Assembly (NCBI RefSeq): GCF_020524345.1
Contig: NZ_JAIVLH010000027.1
Coordinates: forward strand, 1-60,912
Source of the DNA: Metabacillus niabensis
Lineage (GTDB): Bacteria > Bacillota > Bacilli > Bacillales > Bacillaceae
DNA length: 60,912 nucleotides
Reading direction: 5' to 3'
In this document: one piece after another, positions 17,720 to 27,652 of the stretch
Numbering within the stretch: the stretch's first letter is position 1
Layout: every line of letters begins with the position of its first letter
Made by a program: the position numbers and the translations under genes
Notes under the pieces: generated by a model
The model's database searches: none
What the model saw: the letters and a program-made list of their open reading frames with translations, nothing else
Told to the model about the DNA's origin: nothing

Positions 17720-19201
17720 TTATTTTGAGTTAGAGTAGCGGCGTTGTTTGTTACCTTGGCCACTTTTATTACGGTCACGGCTTCCGTATGATGAACGGTT
17801 TTTTTGTCCATCTCTGCGGTTGAAATCACCTTTTCTTCTGTTGTTGCTAGAAGAACGACCTTTGTTTTTGGATTTTGAGTATAGTGGTGCTTCTTCCGTT
17901 AATTTTACTTCAACAGAGTTAGGCTCTTTTGTCATGTATTTGATGGCAGCAGCTACAACTACTTGTGCATCAAACTCTTCTAAAAGCTCTTCAGCAGTAC
18001 GCTTGTAGAAAGATAAATTATCGTTTTCAATAATTGAGCGCATTTTTTCAACTGTCATCTGTTGTTGACTTTCAATTGCTTCATCAAGAGTCGGCGGCTT
18101 CATACGTTCCATTTTACGTTTTGTTGTGCGCTCGATATTTTTCACAATATCCAATTCTCTTGGTGTCACAAACGTCATCGCCATACCTGTTTTACCTGCA
18201 CGACCAGTACGTCCAATACGGTGAACATAACTTTCCGGATCTTGTGGTACATCAAAGTTGTAAACATGTGTGACACCAGAGATATCTAATCCACGCGCAG
18301 CAACGTCTGTTGCAACTAGAACTTCTATCGTACCTTCTTTGAACTTACGTAATGTTGACATACGTTTAGCCTGTGTTAAGTCACCGTGAATTCCTTCTGC
18401 TGTGTAACCTCTTAAAGTTAACGCTTCAGATAATTCATCAACACGTCGTTTTGTACGACCAAACACAATGGCAAGCTCAGGTGATTGGATATCAAGTAGT
18501 CTTGTTAAGATATCAAATTTCTTTCTTTCCTGTGCCTCTAAATAATATTGAGTAATATTCGGAACTGTCATTTCCTTCGCTTTTACTTTTACAAGCTCAG
18601 GCTCTGTCATAAACTTTTCTGCAATACGACGAATCGGGTCAGGCATTGTAGCTGAGAAAAGTAATGTTTGACGCTCATCTGGTACATTTGAAAGGATTGA
18701 TTCAATATCTTCAATGAATCCCATGTTTAACATTTCATCTGCTTCATCTAATACCATCGTATGAACGTTGTTTAAGCGAATGGTTTTACGATTAATATGG
18801 TCAAGTAAACGACCAGGCGTTCCAACAATGATGTGAGGATTTTTCTTAAGAGAACGAATTTGTCTGTTAATATCCTGACCACCATAAATTGAAAGAACTC
18901 GAGAGCGTTTATGATAACCAATTTTATATAGTTCTTCTGAAACTTGAATCGCTAATTCACGTGTAGGAGCAACAACAACAGCTTGTATGCTGTTATTTTT
19001 CACATCAATTTTCTCAATAAGAGGGATACCAAATGCGGCTGTTTTTCCAGTTCCCGTTTGCGCTTGCCCGATAACATCCTTCTTCTGCAAGGCTAATGGA
19101 ATGGTTTGGGCTTGAATTGGTGAAGGTTCTTCAAACCCCATTTTGCTAATAGATTCCATCAATGACGAACTTAAACCTAAATCTTGAAACGTTATTGTCA
19201 A
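17720..19201 (-). CDS. cshA: DEAD-box RNA helicase CshA
   Basis: About 493 residues: Q motif, Walker [13 protein letters not shown] box [12 protein letters not shown], and [10 protein letters not shown], followed by a basic Arg/Gly/Ser-rich tail. CshA is the main RNA helicase associated with the Bacillus RNA degradosome and cold adaptation. A TTG at 19201 (protein [12 protein letters not shown]) is well spaced from AAGGAG; the ATG at 19210 is only 1 nt from it. The roughly 400-nt region upstream has no gene; it holds a 9-bp dyad TATACTATC / GATAGTATA (19381-19420). Confidence 0.94.
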   Translation of the reverse strand: MTITFQDLGLSSSLMESISKMGFEEPSPIQAQTIPLALQKKDVIGQAQTGTGKTAAFGIPLIEKIDVKNNSIQAVVVAPTRELAIQVSEELYKIGYHKRSRVLSIYGGQDINRQIRSLKKNPHIIVGTPGRLLDHINRKTIRLNNVHTMVLDEADEMLNMGFIEDIESILSNVPDERQTLLFSATMPDPIRRIAEKFMTEPELVKVKAKEMTVPNITQYYLEAQERKKFDILTRLLDIQSPELAIVFGRTKRRVDELSEALTLRGYTAEGIHGDLTQAKRMSTLRKFKEGTIEVLVATDVAARGLDISGVTHVYNFDVPQDPESYVHRIGRTGRAGKTGMAMTFVTPRELDIVKNIERTTKRKMERMKPPTLDEAIESQQQMTVEKMRSIIENDNLSFYKRTAEELLEEFDAQVVVAAAIKYMTKEPNSVEVKLTEEAPLYSKSKNKGRSSSNNRRKGDFNRRDGQKNRSSYGSRDRNKSGQGNKQRRYSNSK

Positions 19202-19540
19202 TGTATTCATACTCCTTCTATATCGTTTGCTGTAAATATTTACAGACCTTATAGGTAATCCAAAATCGTCTTCATAATGAAACGATGTTTATATTCAATC
19301 CTAATCTCTGGTCACTACCAGAAACATTAGAAAAACTTGGCTTATCGACAAGTTCTAATGGCGAAAGCCTTCGTTCTTCTTATACTATCTTCCATACGCT
19401 ATATGCATATTGATAGTATAAAAAAAGATTATCAACTGTTGTGTCATCATGAAAAAACAGTCAGGTGTGTTAGAAAACATGTTATATCTTAATGAACAAA
19501 GTTTTCCTTATACATGTTAAACCGTTCTGATTATTTGCAA

Positions 19541-19604
19541 GAAAAAATGCCCTTTATTAACGAAGGGCAGCAGTTTACCTTATTTAAAGCCCGCAAACAC
19601 TTTA
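19541..19604 (-). ncRNA. Candidate small RNA between the esterase gene and cshA
   Basis: A promoter (19611-19639: TTGAAA, 17 bp, TATGAT on the minus strand) is followed within about 60 nt by a strong terminator (GCCCTT / AAGGGC stem 19549-19568, then TTTTTT). No reading frame fits. The predicted transcript also has a 5' stem TTTAAAG / CTTTAAA. It could instead be just the terminator of the esterase gene 135 bp upstream. Confidence 0.45.
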
Positions 19605-19610
19605 AATGTA

Positions 19611-19639
19611 ATCATACCACTACCAGTAATGTATTTCAA
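19611..19639 (-). promoter_or_regulatory. SigA-type promoter of the candidate small RNA
   Basis: -35 TTGAAA (19634-19639), 17-bp spacer, -10 TATGAT (19611-19616) on the minus strand; predicted start near 19604. Confidence 0.5.
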
Positions 19640-19702
19640 CTTAATGTCAAAACCAGTAAAACAAAATCTGTTTAATATACACCTTACAAAAGACCTAAAA
19701 GA

Positions 19703-20410
19703 TCATTGTGTTAGTACTTTATCTTCTTTATATAGAAATTCTTCTACATAGTTTTTTAGGTCTTCATAATCATCTCCGTGACAAACGTGATGCTTTGAAC
19801 ACGGTAATAAGTGTAGCTTTTTTTGTTTTGAAGGAATGCTGTTATATAAATAATAAGCACTTTTCACCGGTACAATTCCGTCACACTCACCCTGAATAAT
19901 CAAAACCGGTATGTTGAGATACTGAAAATAAGGCTTTACTTTCTTCACAAGTTTTTGAAATTCAAAAGTAGCTTTAATTGGTGTATGCATGATTTTCATT
20001 TTATACCGGTTAAACAGCTCATTATCTTTAATATTCCCATTCATTAAATCTTTTATCATTTCTTTTGAATCAAGGAAGATTTGTTTTGGATTTACATAAT
20101 ATGCTGCGGCACTAAGCAAAACCAACTTTTGGATATTATAATTAGCTGCTAAATAAGAGGCAATGATCCCTCCCATTGAAAAACCAATTACATATACCTC
20201 ATCCACCTCATCCATTAAGGTTAAAAGCTCTTGTTCAGCATATGTAATCCATTCCATATATGTATGCCCCTTTAAGGAAAGAGTTACACCATGTCCAGGC
20301 AGGGTTGGCACCTTAACAACCCAGCCTGTTTTTTCTTTAATATAGCTCGCTAACGGCTCAACCTCATAAGGGGCGCCAGTAAAACCATGAATAAATAGAC
20401 AGCCTTTCAT
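19703..20410 (-). CDS. Alpha/beta hydrolase, carboxylesterase/monoacylglycerol lipase type
   Basis: 235 residues: oxyanion segment IHGFTGAP, nucleophile elbow GFSMGG, catalytic Asp/His region (IIQGECDGIVPVK ... SKHHVCHGD). The family includes Est30-type thermostable esterases and bacterial monoglyceride lipases. AAGGAGG precedes the ATG. It is about 40 residues shorter than, and related in motif to, the hydrolase at 29428. Confidence 0.82.
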   Translation of the reverse strand: MKGCLFIHGFTGAPYEVEPLASYIKEKTGWVVKVPTLPGHGVTLSLKGHTYMEWITYAEQELLTLMDEVDEVYVIGFSMGGIIASYLAANYNIQKLVLLSAAAYYVNPKQIFLDSKEMIKDLMNGNIKDNELFNRYKMKIMHTPIKATFEFQKLVKKVKPYFQYLNIPVLIIQGECDGIVPVKSAYYLYNSIPSKQKKLHLLPCSKHHVCHGDDYEDLKNYVEEFLYKEDKVLTQ

Positions 20411-20476
20411 AGAATTAAAAGCCTCCTTTGAACGGTATCAGAAAATTCATATTCATTAGTTCCCAATAGGAAAATA

Positions 20477-21841
20477 TCAAGTAATAAGAGCGTTCACTAC
20501 CTCTTCAAGTTTCATCCCTCTTGATGCTTTCACAAGCACAACATCATTCTTTTGGACGAGTGACTTTAACAATGTAATCAATGCACTTTTCTCTTCAAAA
20601 TGATGTACAAATTCTTGAGCAAAATTTTCTTTTGCCCCTGCAGCTATTTCTGCACCTAAACGTCCAAAGGTAAAGATATGTGAGATGTTATTTTGCTTGA
20701 TCGCTCTCCCCACCTCACGATGATATTCTTTTTCTTCCTCACCCAGTTCCAACATATCGCCAAGAACAACAAACTTTTGCTCAAATCCATTTAGGTTTTC
20801 AATTAAGTCAATTGCTGCCTTCATTGAAGTAGGGCTGGCATTATATGCATCATTAATGATAGACGCACCACTTTTTGCCTCAATTAATTCCAAGCGCATA
20901 CCCGTAACCTTAATCGACAAAAAGCCTGCCTTAATCTTTTCCTTATTTACACCTAAATGTTCAGCAACAGCATATGCAGCTAATGCATTCCATACATTAT
21001 GTTTTCCTAGGACTGGAATAAAGTATTCCTCATTTTCCACTTTAAATGATGTACCAGTTAGCTCCTGGGTGATCTCTGCCGGGTAATATTCATTTGTTGA
21101 CTTTTCACCAAATGTAGCTGTTTTTAACGACAAGTCTGATACTCTTTCCTGTAATAAAGGTTCGTCTCCATGATAAATGAACAAGCCATCTCTTTTTAAT
21201 CCTTTTGTAATTTCCAGTTTTGCTTCTGCAATTCCTTCTCTTGAGCCTAGATCCATTAAATGTGATTCACCAATATTTGTAATTACCGCTACATCTGGAT
21301 GAGCAATTTTTGATAAAAGCTCTATTTCACCTCTGCCACTCATGCCCATTTCCAGTACAGCCACTTCAGTTTCTTCACTCATGCTTAATACAGTTAATGG
21401 CAATCCAATATGATTATTGAAATTACCTTTTGTTTTATGTACGTTATATGTGGTTTCTAATAGAGATGCCACCATATCCTTTGTTGTTGTTTTTCCATTA
21501 CTGCCGGTGATTCCAACAACTTTTACTTGCAGTTGGTTCATGTACGATTTCGCAAGCGTCTGCAACGCTGTAAGTGTATTCTCAACAAAAATTACCGGGG
21601 CATCTTTTGGTGGATTCTTCTCCGACTTTTGCCAAAGCACTGCTGCCGCTCCATCTTTTAATGCCTTTTCTCCAAACTCATGACCATTATAAATATCCCC
21701 CACAAGTGGAATGAACAAGCTTTCTTTTTCAACCTGACGGGAATCTGTTGTAACACCTGAGATGTAAAGGTTCTTATATTCTTCCGCCAAACCATATCCA
21801 TCGACCATTTTTTCTATTTCAAGCAACGATCTTTTAATCAT
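20477..21841 (-). CDS. murF: UDP-MurNAc-tripeptide--D-alanyl-D-alanine ligase
   Basis: 454 residues, Mur ligase: ATP loop GITGSNGKTTTKDM, central-domain ITNIGESHL, C-terminal NDAYNASPTSM. It adds the D-Ala-D-Ala made by Ddl to the UDP-MurNAc tripeptide. It lies just after ddl, though a terminator-like hairpin separates them. Confidence 0.96.
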   Translation of the reverse strand: MIKRSLLEIEKMVDGYGLAEEYKNLYISGVTTDSRQVEKESLFIPLVGDIYNGHEFGEKALKDGAAAVLWQKSEKNPPKDAPVIFVENTLTALQTLAKSYMNQLQVKVVGITGSNGKTTTKDMVASLLETTYNVHKTKGNFNNHIGLPLTVLSMSEETEVAVLEMGMSGRGEIELLSKIAHPDVAVITNIGESHLMDLGSREGIAEAKLEITKGLKRDGLFIYHGDEPLLQERVSDLSLKTATFGEKSTNEYYPAEITQELTGTSFKVENEEYFIPVLGKHNVWNALAAYAVAEHLGVNKEKIKAGFLSIKVTGMRLELIEAKSGASIINDAYNASPTSMKAAIDLIENLNGFEQKFVVLGDMLELGEEEKEYHREVGRAIKQNNISHIFTFGRLGAEIAAGAKENFAQEFVHHFEEKSALITLLKSLVQKNDVVLVKASRGMKLEEVVNALIT

Positions 21842-21866
21842 ATCCCCACTCCTATTTTGTTAAATG

Positions 21867-21902
21867 GAAAAAGGAACTGACTGGTGCTTTATTCAGTTCC
21901 CC
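21867..21902 (-). terminator. Terminator-like hairpin between ddl and murF
   Basis: Stem GGAACTGA / TCAGTTCC followed by TTTTT on the minus strand; may attenuate or allow partial read-through into murF. Confidence 0.65.
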
Positions 21903-21932
21903 TCATTCATCTTATATAAACGCTTTTTTACT

Positions 21933-23015
21933 TTAGAAAGAATGTTTAATGAGTTGTTTTTGCTCATAACGTTCTAATGCAAGATCTACTAACTTTTCAA
22001 TGAGTTGTGCATATTCTAGTCCCGTGTGTTTCCACATTAGCGGGAACATACTATATGGAGTAAACCCCGGCATAGTATTCACTTCATTTATTAATGCTCT
22101 ACCATCCTCTGTTAGGAAAAAGTCTGCACGAACCAGACCTGAACCATCTATAGCTTTAAAGGATGCAATCGCCATTTCTTTAATCATTTCATACTCTGTA
22201 TCTGTCACATTTCCCGGAATGATTAAATCTGTATCGCCATCTTCATACTTCGCTTTATAATCATAGAACTCTTTTTTCGGAGCAATTTCACCCACAACTG
22301 AACATTGAGGTTGATCGTTTCCGATTACAGCAATTTCTATTTCTCTACCTGTAATTGCTTCTTCAATAATAACCTTGCGATCATATTCAAATGCTTCTTT
22401 AATTGCCGCCTCTAATGAAGGACGATCCTGACATTTATTAATCCCGACACTTGAGCCAAGATTAGCAGGCTTTACAAAGCATGGGTATCCAAGTCTTTTT
22501 TCAATCTCTTCACAAGCAGTTTCAGGTGACTGATCATAATCACTTTTAATAAAAGATACATAGTCTGCCTGTGCTAAGCCTGCCTGAGCAAAGAGGTTCT
22601 TCATGACAACCTTATCCATTCCTGCCGCAGATGCTAATACACCGTTCCCTACGTATGGAATGTTTAATAACTCAAGAAGCCCTTGAACTGTTCCATCTTC
22701 ACCATTTGGTCCATGCAAAAGCGGGAAGATGACATCAATTTTATCTTGTTCTGCTACAGTTGCAGGAAATAAATCCGAATTAAGAGAAACAGGCGAAACA
22801 ACATCTCCATTTCCCTGGAGTCTTAATGAACTCACTTCCTTGACAGGCTCATTTAATGCCTTACCTCTTACCCATTCTCCATCTTCTTTAATATATATAG
22901 GATGTATATCGAATTTACTCATATCCAACGCATTTATAACAGCTAAGGCCGTTTGCAGGGAAACATTATGCTCTGCAGACTTCCCACCATAGATAAGACC
23001 TAATTTCATTTTCAT
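21933..23015 (-). CDS. ddl: D-alanine--D-alanine ligase
   Basis: About 360 residues with ATP-grasp features: [17 protein letters not shown] at the N-terminus, [26 protein letters not shown], and [15 protein letters not shown]. The Phe/Tyr position typical of vancomycin-susceptible D-Ala-D-Ala ligases was not assessed in detail. ATG at 23015 follows GAGGAGG; the open frame extends ten codons further without support. Confidence 0.95.
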   Translation of the reverse strand: MKMKLGLIYGGKSAEHNVSLQTALAVINALDMSKFDIHPIYIKEDGEWVRGKALNEPVKEVSSLRLQGNGDVVSPVSLNSDLFPATVAEQDKIDVIFPLLHGPNGEDGTVQGLLELLNIPYVGNGVLASAAGMDKVVMKNLFAQAGLAQADYVSFIKSDYDQSPETACEEIEKRLGYPCFVKPANLGSSVGINKCQDRPSLEAAIKEAFEYDRKVIIEEAITGREIEIAVIGNDQPQCSVVGEIAPKKEFYDYKAKYEDGDTDLIIPGNVTDTEYEMIKEMAIASFKAIDGSGLVRADFFLTEDGRALINEVNTMPGFTPYSMFPLMWKHTGLEYAQLIEKLVDLALERYEQKQLIKHSF

Positions 23016-23205
23016 CTGGATTATCCTCCTCAGTTCTTTCATCATTCTTATTTTATCACTTTAGGGCAAAATTGTTATTACTGATTCCTTTTTTATGTAA
23101 TAAGTTTTCGGGAAAACTCGTTATTGCCACTATATAATCCGTATATAGCCCTCATTTTATAGGGTGACACCTGTTTAGATAAGAATTTTCCGAGGAGGTT
23201 TGCCT

Positions 23206-23955
23206 TTATTTTTGTGCCAAAAATGTAAACACCTTTCCTTCTGATAAATCACTTTTACTACTGGAGTAATCTGCATAAACTGTTACAGATGAAAAGCCTA
23301 TTCTCTCAAGAATTAACTTAAATTCCTTAATTCCAAACCATGTATATGTTTGAACCTTACTTTCCTTATATGGGCTTTTTCCTTCTTTCCAATGTTCAAT
23401 CGTTAAGGTATATGTGGCTTTTTGTTCGATTAAGTCCAGCTTCACAAGTTTGGATTCTCCAACAAACAAGTTATCATTTTTTTCAAGAACTAAGTTTTCC
23501 GCTTGCAGAACCGAAAATTCACTTTGTAAAAAAAGATCAACAATGAAGATGCCGTTCTCTTTTAAATGATCATAACTATTTTTCACTATTTTTATTGCAT
23601 CAACTCTTCTTGACTTTGAAGACACAACTCCAAAAGGAAGGATGACCGCTTCATATAACGAGGCTGTTTTGAAATTAGGAAGCATAGCTTGCAGTAATTT
23701 TGGAGACAGACTAATCTCTTTACATTTTTCATAGCAATCTTTTTTTCCAGTTTCAGAATCAATGACACCTTCCATCTTCAAGCCACGAGCGATAAATTGC
23801 GGAAGCAAATGCAAATGATTCTGACCTAATTCAAGGACTTTACCTTTTATTTCCTTTAGGTTTTCATAATAAAAATCAACAGCACTCACTAATTCATTTT
23901 CCTGTATATACGACTGAAGTGAATCCATAACAAACCATTTCAATCCTAACGTCAT
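23206..23955 (-). CDS. Class I SAM-dependent methyltransferase
   Basis: About 249 residues starting MTLGLKWFVMDSLQ. A SAM-binding glycine motif is seen in GKVLELGQNHLHLLP and an acidic/hydrophobic strand in ENGIFIVDLF. Substrate unknown. The ATG at 23955 has AGGAGAGA upstream; an upstream extension of 35 residues lacks a ribosome site. Monocistronic, divergent from the LOG gene. Confidence 0.7.
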   Translation of the reverse strand: MTLGLKWFVMDSLQSYIQENELVSAVDFYYENLKEIKGKVLELGQNHLHLLPQFIARGLKMEGVIDSETGKKDCYEKCKEISLSPKLLQAMLPNFKTASLYEAVILPFGVVSSKSRRVDAIKIVKNSYDHLKENGIFIVDLFLQSEFSVLQAENLVLEKNDNLFVGESKLVKLDLIEQKATYTLTIEHWKEGKSPYKESKVQTYTWFGIKEFKLILERIGFSSVTVYADYSSSKSDLSEGKVFTFLAQK

Positions 23956-24193
23956 TTTTGCATCTCTCCTAAAATACATAAGTACGCTTCTAACTTCCCA
24001 CTTATACTTGAAAATTATGTAAACATCATCAAATTGATATAAGAACGAAAGGTTGTTCATATTTATTATAAAAAAGGTGTAAACATTATGTTCATCTTGC
24101 TAAAAACAATCTAAACTAGAGAGTAAGTAGTTTCTTAAACAAAGGAATTGAACTAAAAGGTGTCTTAGCTTTTTAGAAATGGAGGGAAGAAAA

Positions 24194-24775
24194 ATGAAGC
24201 GAATTAGTGTTTTTTGCGGATCAAGTCCGGGTGCTTCTTCTTTATATTTAGAAGCAGCAGAAAAACTCGGAAGCCATTTAGCCAAAGAAGGAATTACTCT
24301 TGTCTACGGCGGTTCTAAACTCGGGGTTATGGGCTCAGTAGCTAACGCAGCTCTCCAAGCTGGTGGAGAGGTTATTGGAATCATTCCAAAAATGTTAATG
24401 GAAAGGGAACTTGCACATACAAACTTAACAGAGTTAATTGTTGTCAATACCATGCATGAACGCAAAGCAAAAATGGAACAGCTCTCGGATGGATTCATTG
24501 TGCTACCTGGGGGTCCCGGTACTATGGAAGAATTTTTTGAAGTATACACATGGGCTCAACTAGGGGAGCATCAAAAACCAATCGGAATGATTAACGCCAA
24601 TCAATACTATGATAAACTGTTGGCATTCTTCAGTCATATGATTCAAGAAGAATTTTTAAAGCCTGAATATCATTCCATGGTGATCGTCGAACAGGATCCA
24701 CAAGAACTTATCAATAAATTCCGTACGTATAAACCACCTTTATTAACAAAATGGATTACTTCTGAACAAACATAG
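24194..24775 (+). CDS. LOG family protein (TIGR00730), putative nucleoside 5'-monophosphate phosphoribohydrolase
   Basis: 193 residues. LOG signature: FCGSSPGASS at the N-terminus, LVYGGSKLGVMG, and PGGPGTMEEFFEVYTW. Members cleave cytokinin riboside monophosphates or similar nucleotides; the bacterial physiological substrate is uncertain. ATG at 24194 is preceded by GGAGGGAA. Terminator hairpin overlaps the stop. Confidence 0.9.
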   Translation: MKRISVFCGSSPGASSLYLEAAEKLGSHLAKEGITLVYGGSKLGVMGSVANAALQAGGEVIGIIPKMLMERELAHTNLTELIVVNTMHERKAKMEQLSDGFIVLPGGPGTMEEFFEVYTWAQLGEHQKPIGMINANQYYDKLLAFFSHMIQEEFLKPEYHSMVIVEQDPQELINKFRTYKPPLLTKWITSEQT

Positions 24776-24795
24776 GTAACTACCTATGTTTTTTT
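24769..24795 (+). terminator. Terminator of the LOG gene
   Basis: Stem ACATAGGTA / TACCTATGT followed by TTTTTTT; the TAG stop is inside the 5' arm. Confidence 0.88.
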
Positions 24796-24887
24796 ACCTC
24801 AATATCTCTACTTCTTTAAACGTTTTCTTTTTCCCTGTGCATATTGTTTTCATTTTGATAAACACTACTCACATAGAGGTGAGGGAT

Positions 24888-25346
24888 ATGAATCGAGGAA
24901 TTTGGACCGCTCTTTCAGCGATTGGAATTGCACAGGGTCTTAAAATATTTACACACAAAAAAGAGAATGATGTTTGGGATTGGCGGCCAATCTTCCAAAC
25001 AGGCGGAATGCCCAGCTCACATTCAGCAGGAGTATCAGCCCTCGCAACATATGTTGCAACTAAAAAAGGTATACACTCTGTTGAAACAGCTTTAGCAGTT
25101 ATTTTTGGAATTATTGTCATGTATGATGCACAAGGAATAAGAAGACATACAGGTGAGATTGCAAAGATCGTTAACGATCTTGATGCAGATATAGAGCTTT
25201 TATCCGGACATATGCCTGGTCTTTTTCATGTAAAACAAGAAAAAGAATTAAATGAACTTCTTGGTCACCAGCCGGCTGAAGTCGCAGGTGGTGCGTGTTT
25301 AGGTATCCTAATAGGATTGGTCAGTTCTTTATTAAGAAAAGCGTAA
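24888..25346 (+). CDS. Divergent PAP2 family protein (YuiD/DUF212)
   Basis: 152 residues with the family motif GGMPSSHSAGVSALATYVA and a following YDAQGIRRHTGE. The family is related to PAP2 phosphatases, but activity is unproven. Start fixed at 24888 by GAGGTGAGGG upstream; the open frame goes back to 24786. The stop codon is supplied by the first bases of the repeat at 25335, so the C-terminus may have been trimmed or replaced by the repeat. Confidence 0.85.
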   Translation: MNRGIWTALSAIGIAQGLKIFTHKKENDVWDWRPIFQTGGMPSSHSAGVSALATYVATKKGIHSVETALAVIFGIIVMYDAQGIRRHTGEIAKIVNDLDADIELLSGHMPGLFHVKQEKELNELLGHQPAEVAGGACLGILIGLVSSLLRKA

Positions 25347-25457
25347 GCGCCTTGATCAGTCCCGACAAGCATAAGGCGATTTGGAATAAAGGGCGTTCTT
25401 TGCCTTCAATTCCAAATTGCCTTATGACCTCGAGGGACTAGGCGCTGGAGCTAGACA
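25335..25457 (+). repeat. Dispersed intergenic repeat, hairpin-forming copy
   Basis: Starts AGAAAAGCGTAAGCGCCTTG, has the long internal inverted repeat (AAGGCGATTTGGAAT ... ATTCCAAATTGCCTT) and ends GGCGCTGGAGCTAGACA. Terminal AAGCGCC / GGCGCT also pair. It matches the copy at 10472 in order and ends. Confidence 0.8.
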
Positions 25458-25497
25458 CCACACTAAGTACAAAATTTTATACTTTCTTACCTGTTTT

Positions 25498-26100
25498 TTA
25501 TACCTTTGTTGCCGTCACACAAACGGCAAGGATTGGATAAAGCCGCTTATAACAGATATTCACATCTTTAAATCCACAATCACATAAGTCCTGGTAAATT
25601 TGATTTGCAAACATTCTTGTTTTTATTGTACTTGCATTTTCTTCTCTTGGCTGCATGGTAATAGCAATCTGTCCATTTTCCTTCATCGATTTATACAACC
25701 GCTCTAGTCCCTTTTTCGGATGCTTCCAAATGGTGTAGTTATTAACTGAGAGTACCTTGTTGTAACGATCATTTGGCAGATCTGCCATTTCTATATCACC
25801 AACCAAAACCTTTGCTCTTTCATCTTCGATAAACTCTTTTAATCTATGTTCAGCCTGCTCTTTCATTGTTTCAGAAACGTCAATTCCATGTATAGTCACT
25901 TGGGAATAATTTTGAAGGATTTTCTTCATACACACGCCGGGTCCATACCCCACTTCAAGAACATAACCTTTATTGTTTATATTCAATAACGATAAGGTCC
26001 AATTGTTTAAGCGTTTATTTTCTAATGCCATGATGTTTCCAGCAATTTTCCCTAAGTATCCTTTTGGAACACTAAATTGTTTTTTGAAGGATTTTATCAA
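25498..26100 (-). CDS. Class I SAM-dependent methyltransferase
   Basis: About 200 residues; SAM motif VLEVGYGPGVCMKKIL, then IHGIDVSETM and VLVGDIEMADLP. Substrate unknown; the later TMQPREEN segment is not diagnostic. I prefer the TTG at 26100 (protein MIKSFKKQFSVPKG) because AGAGGTG lies 6 nt ahead; an alternative TTG at 26139 adds 13 residues. Confidence 0.75.
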   Translation of the reverse strand: MIKSFKKQFSVPKGYLGKIAGNIMALENKRLNNWTLSLLNINNKGYVLEVGYGPGVCMKKILQNYSQVTIHGIDVSETMKEQAEHRLKEFIEDERAKVLVGDIEMADLPNDRYNKVLSVNNYTIWKHPKKGLERLYKSMKENGQIAITMQPREENASTIKTRMFANQIYQDLCDCGFKDVNICYKRLYPILAVCVTATKV

Positions 26101-26179
26101 TTTCGGCACCTCTTTCTCCCAACTTCGGTCCCTAATCAATAACCCTATTCATTCCTTCATAAACACAATTCACTTGAAA

Positions 26180-26806
26180 TCAAAATAAGGCGTTTATTCC
26201 TTGATAACCAAAATACAAACCGAACAAAATTAACGAAATTCCTGAAATAACTGAAATAGCCGCAAGTAATGTATGTGTTAAATACTTTCTCAAAAAACTT
26301 GAAAGAATCGCCATCATGAAATCCCATAATAATACACCACAGAGAATAGCTGCAGAATAAAAAATAAAATGTGCAGCACCTTCAGTTACCACGGTGTTTG
26401 CTAAAATAGATCCATATATCCCAATCCAAAATAAGATACTCAACGGATTAAGTAAGGACATAAAAAAACCGGAAAAATATGATTTTATGTAACTTACACT
26501 TCCTCTTCCATTGATCATCATATGTTTTTTAGCAGATAGTAGACTTTCAATTCCTGTATACACCAAGACAAAAAATCCAAATAACCATAAAAAAGTTTGC
26601 ACAATAGAGATTTGAAGAATATTAACAAAGCCCAGGTATACTAAAAACATGTACACGACATCAGCTGTTGTAGCTCCAAGTCCAAACATCCAGGCATGGA
26701 AAAACCCGCCTTTTATCCCCCGATCAATTTGACCTGCATTAACAGGGCCGATTGGTGCTGCTAAAGATACACCTAGAAAAACATAGCTAAATAAACTACT
26801 CAACAT
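26180..26806 (-). CDS. LysE/RhtB family amino-acid exporter
   Basis: About 208 residues, six hydrophobic segments, and the LysE N-terminal signature LAAPIGPVNAGQIDRGI. The family exports amino acids; substrate is not predictable here. ATG at 26806 has GGAGG 5 nt upstream; an open extension of 35 residues is not membrane-like and is rejected. Confidence 0.85.
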   Translation of the reverse strand: MLSSLFSYVFLGVSLAAPIGPVNAGQIDRGIKGGFFHAWMFGLGATTADVVYMFLVYLGFVNILQISIVQTFLWLFGFFVLVYTGIESLLSAKKHMMINGRGSVSYIKSYFSGFFMSLLNPLSILFWIGIYGSILANTVVTEGAAHFIFYSAAILCGVLLWDFMMAILSSFLRKYLTHTLLAAISVISGISLILFGLYFGYQGINALF

Positions 26807-26932
26807 CCAAACCTCCAGTATCTGATGTAACCATTTAATTATGTATGCTTGTACATCATATTCAGGAAAATCCCAGTTTATGTAGGCTATGTTTTTTAGT
26901 TTCTCTTTCAATATTTAATATTATATTTTTTC

Positions 26933-26962
26933 AAAAAAGAACATTCCCTAAAAAGAGAATGC
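26933..26962 (-). terminator. Terminator of the yfiT-like gene
   Basis: Stem GCATTCTC / GGGAATGT (two wobbles) with TTTTTT on the minus strand. Confidence 0.6.
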
Positions 26963-26971
26963 TGCGGCTAT

Positions 26972-27502
26972 TTAATGAACCAAAACTAATTTAATATGTT
27001 CGATATGATGTTTACTATGCCATGCATATAATGCAATATTTGTTGCCAGCTTAACATCTTGCCTTGTTTCAGGGTGATAAAAAGTCTTTTCAAAGTCTGA
27101 TAATGACATAGACTTTAAGAGATGACACCAGCGTTTGTGGAGAGATTCCAACAACTGCAGGGATACATCTATTGAAGTCTGGCAATCTGGTAAATTAGCC
27201 CAAGCCTTTTCATCATATGCTTTTATAGTAGGGCCATTTTCTGTAAGAGCCAACTTAAACCGTATATAGCTGTTCATATGACTATCAGCAAGATGATGGA
27301 CAATTTGTCTTACGGTCCATCCTCCAGGTCGATAAGAAGTATCTACTAACGATACCGGCAGTGAATCAAGGACCTTCCTTAGTTGTTCAGGAGCCCCTTC
27401 TATTGTATCGATCCACCCTTCTAAATCCTTTTTAGTAACATTTTCCGGAGGTACAAATTCGCCGATGGGGTACTGCAGATTTTTTTTCATTATCCATTTC
27501 AC
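26972..27502 (-). CDS. YfiT-type DinB-like putative metal-dependent hydrolase
   Basis: 176 residues, close to B. subtilis YfiT: YPIGEF near the start, RPGGWTVRQIVHHLADSHMN (first metal His pair) and ALYAWHSKHHIEHI (C-terminal His pair) place three or more His residues for metal binding. DinB-fold family, likely thiol-dependent transferase or hydrolase; substrate unknown. GGAG lies 6 nt before the ATG at 27502. Confidence 0.88.
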   Translation of the reverse strand: MKWIMKKNLQYPIGEFVPPENVTKKDLEGWIDTIEGAPEQLRKVLDSLPVSLVDTSYRPGGWTVRQIVHHLADSHMNSYIRFKLALTENGPTIKAYDEKAWANLPDCQTSIDVSLQLLESLHKRWCHLLKSMSLSDFEKTFYHPETRQDVKLATNIALYAWHSKHHIEHIKLVLVH

Positions 27503-27652
27503 TCTCCATTACAAGATTATTGTTAGTTTCATTATATTTCTGCAGGAACTTTTGAACAATACAGAAAAATCACACTTTATATTGTTAATATGTTATAGTA
27601 TGATCAATCTCTTACCATTAAATTGTAAATTATATCATTGGGGGTGTTTACT

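Noticed and set aside
23046..23205. Regulatory RNA upstream of ddl
   Set aside because: Only a weak CCCT/AGGG stem is seen; nothing matches a known riboswitch.
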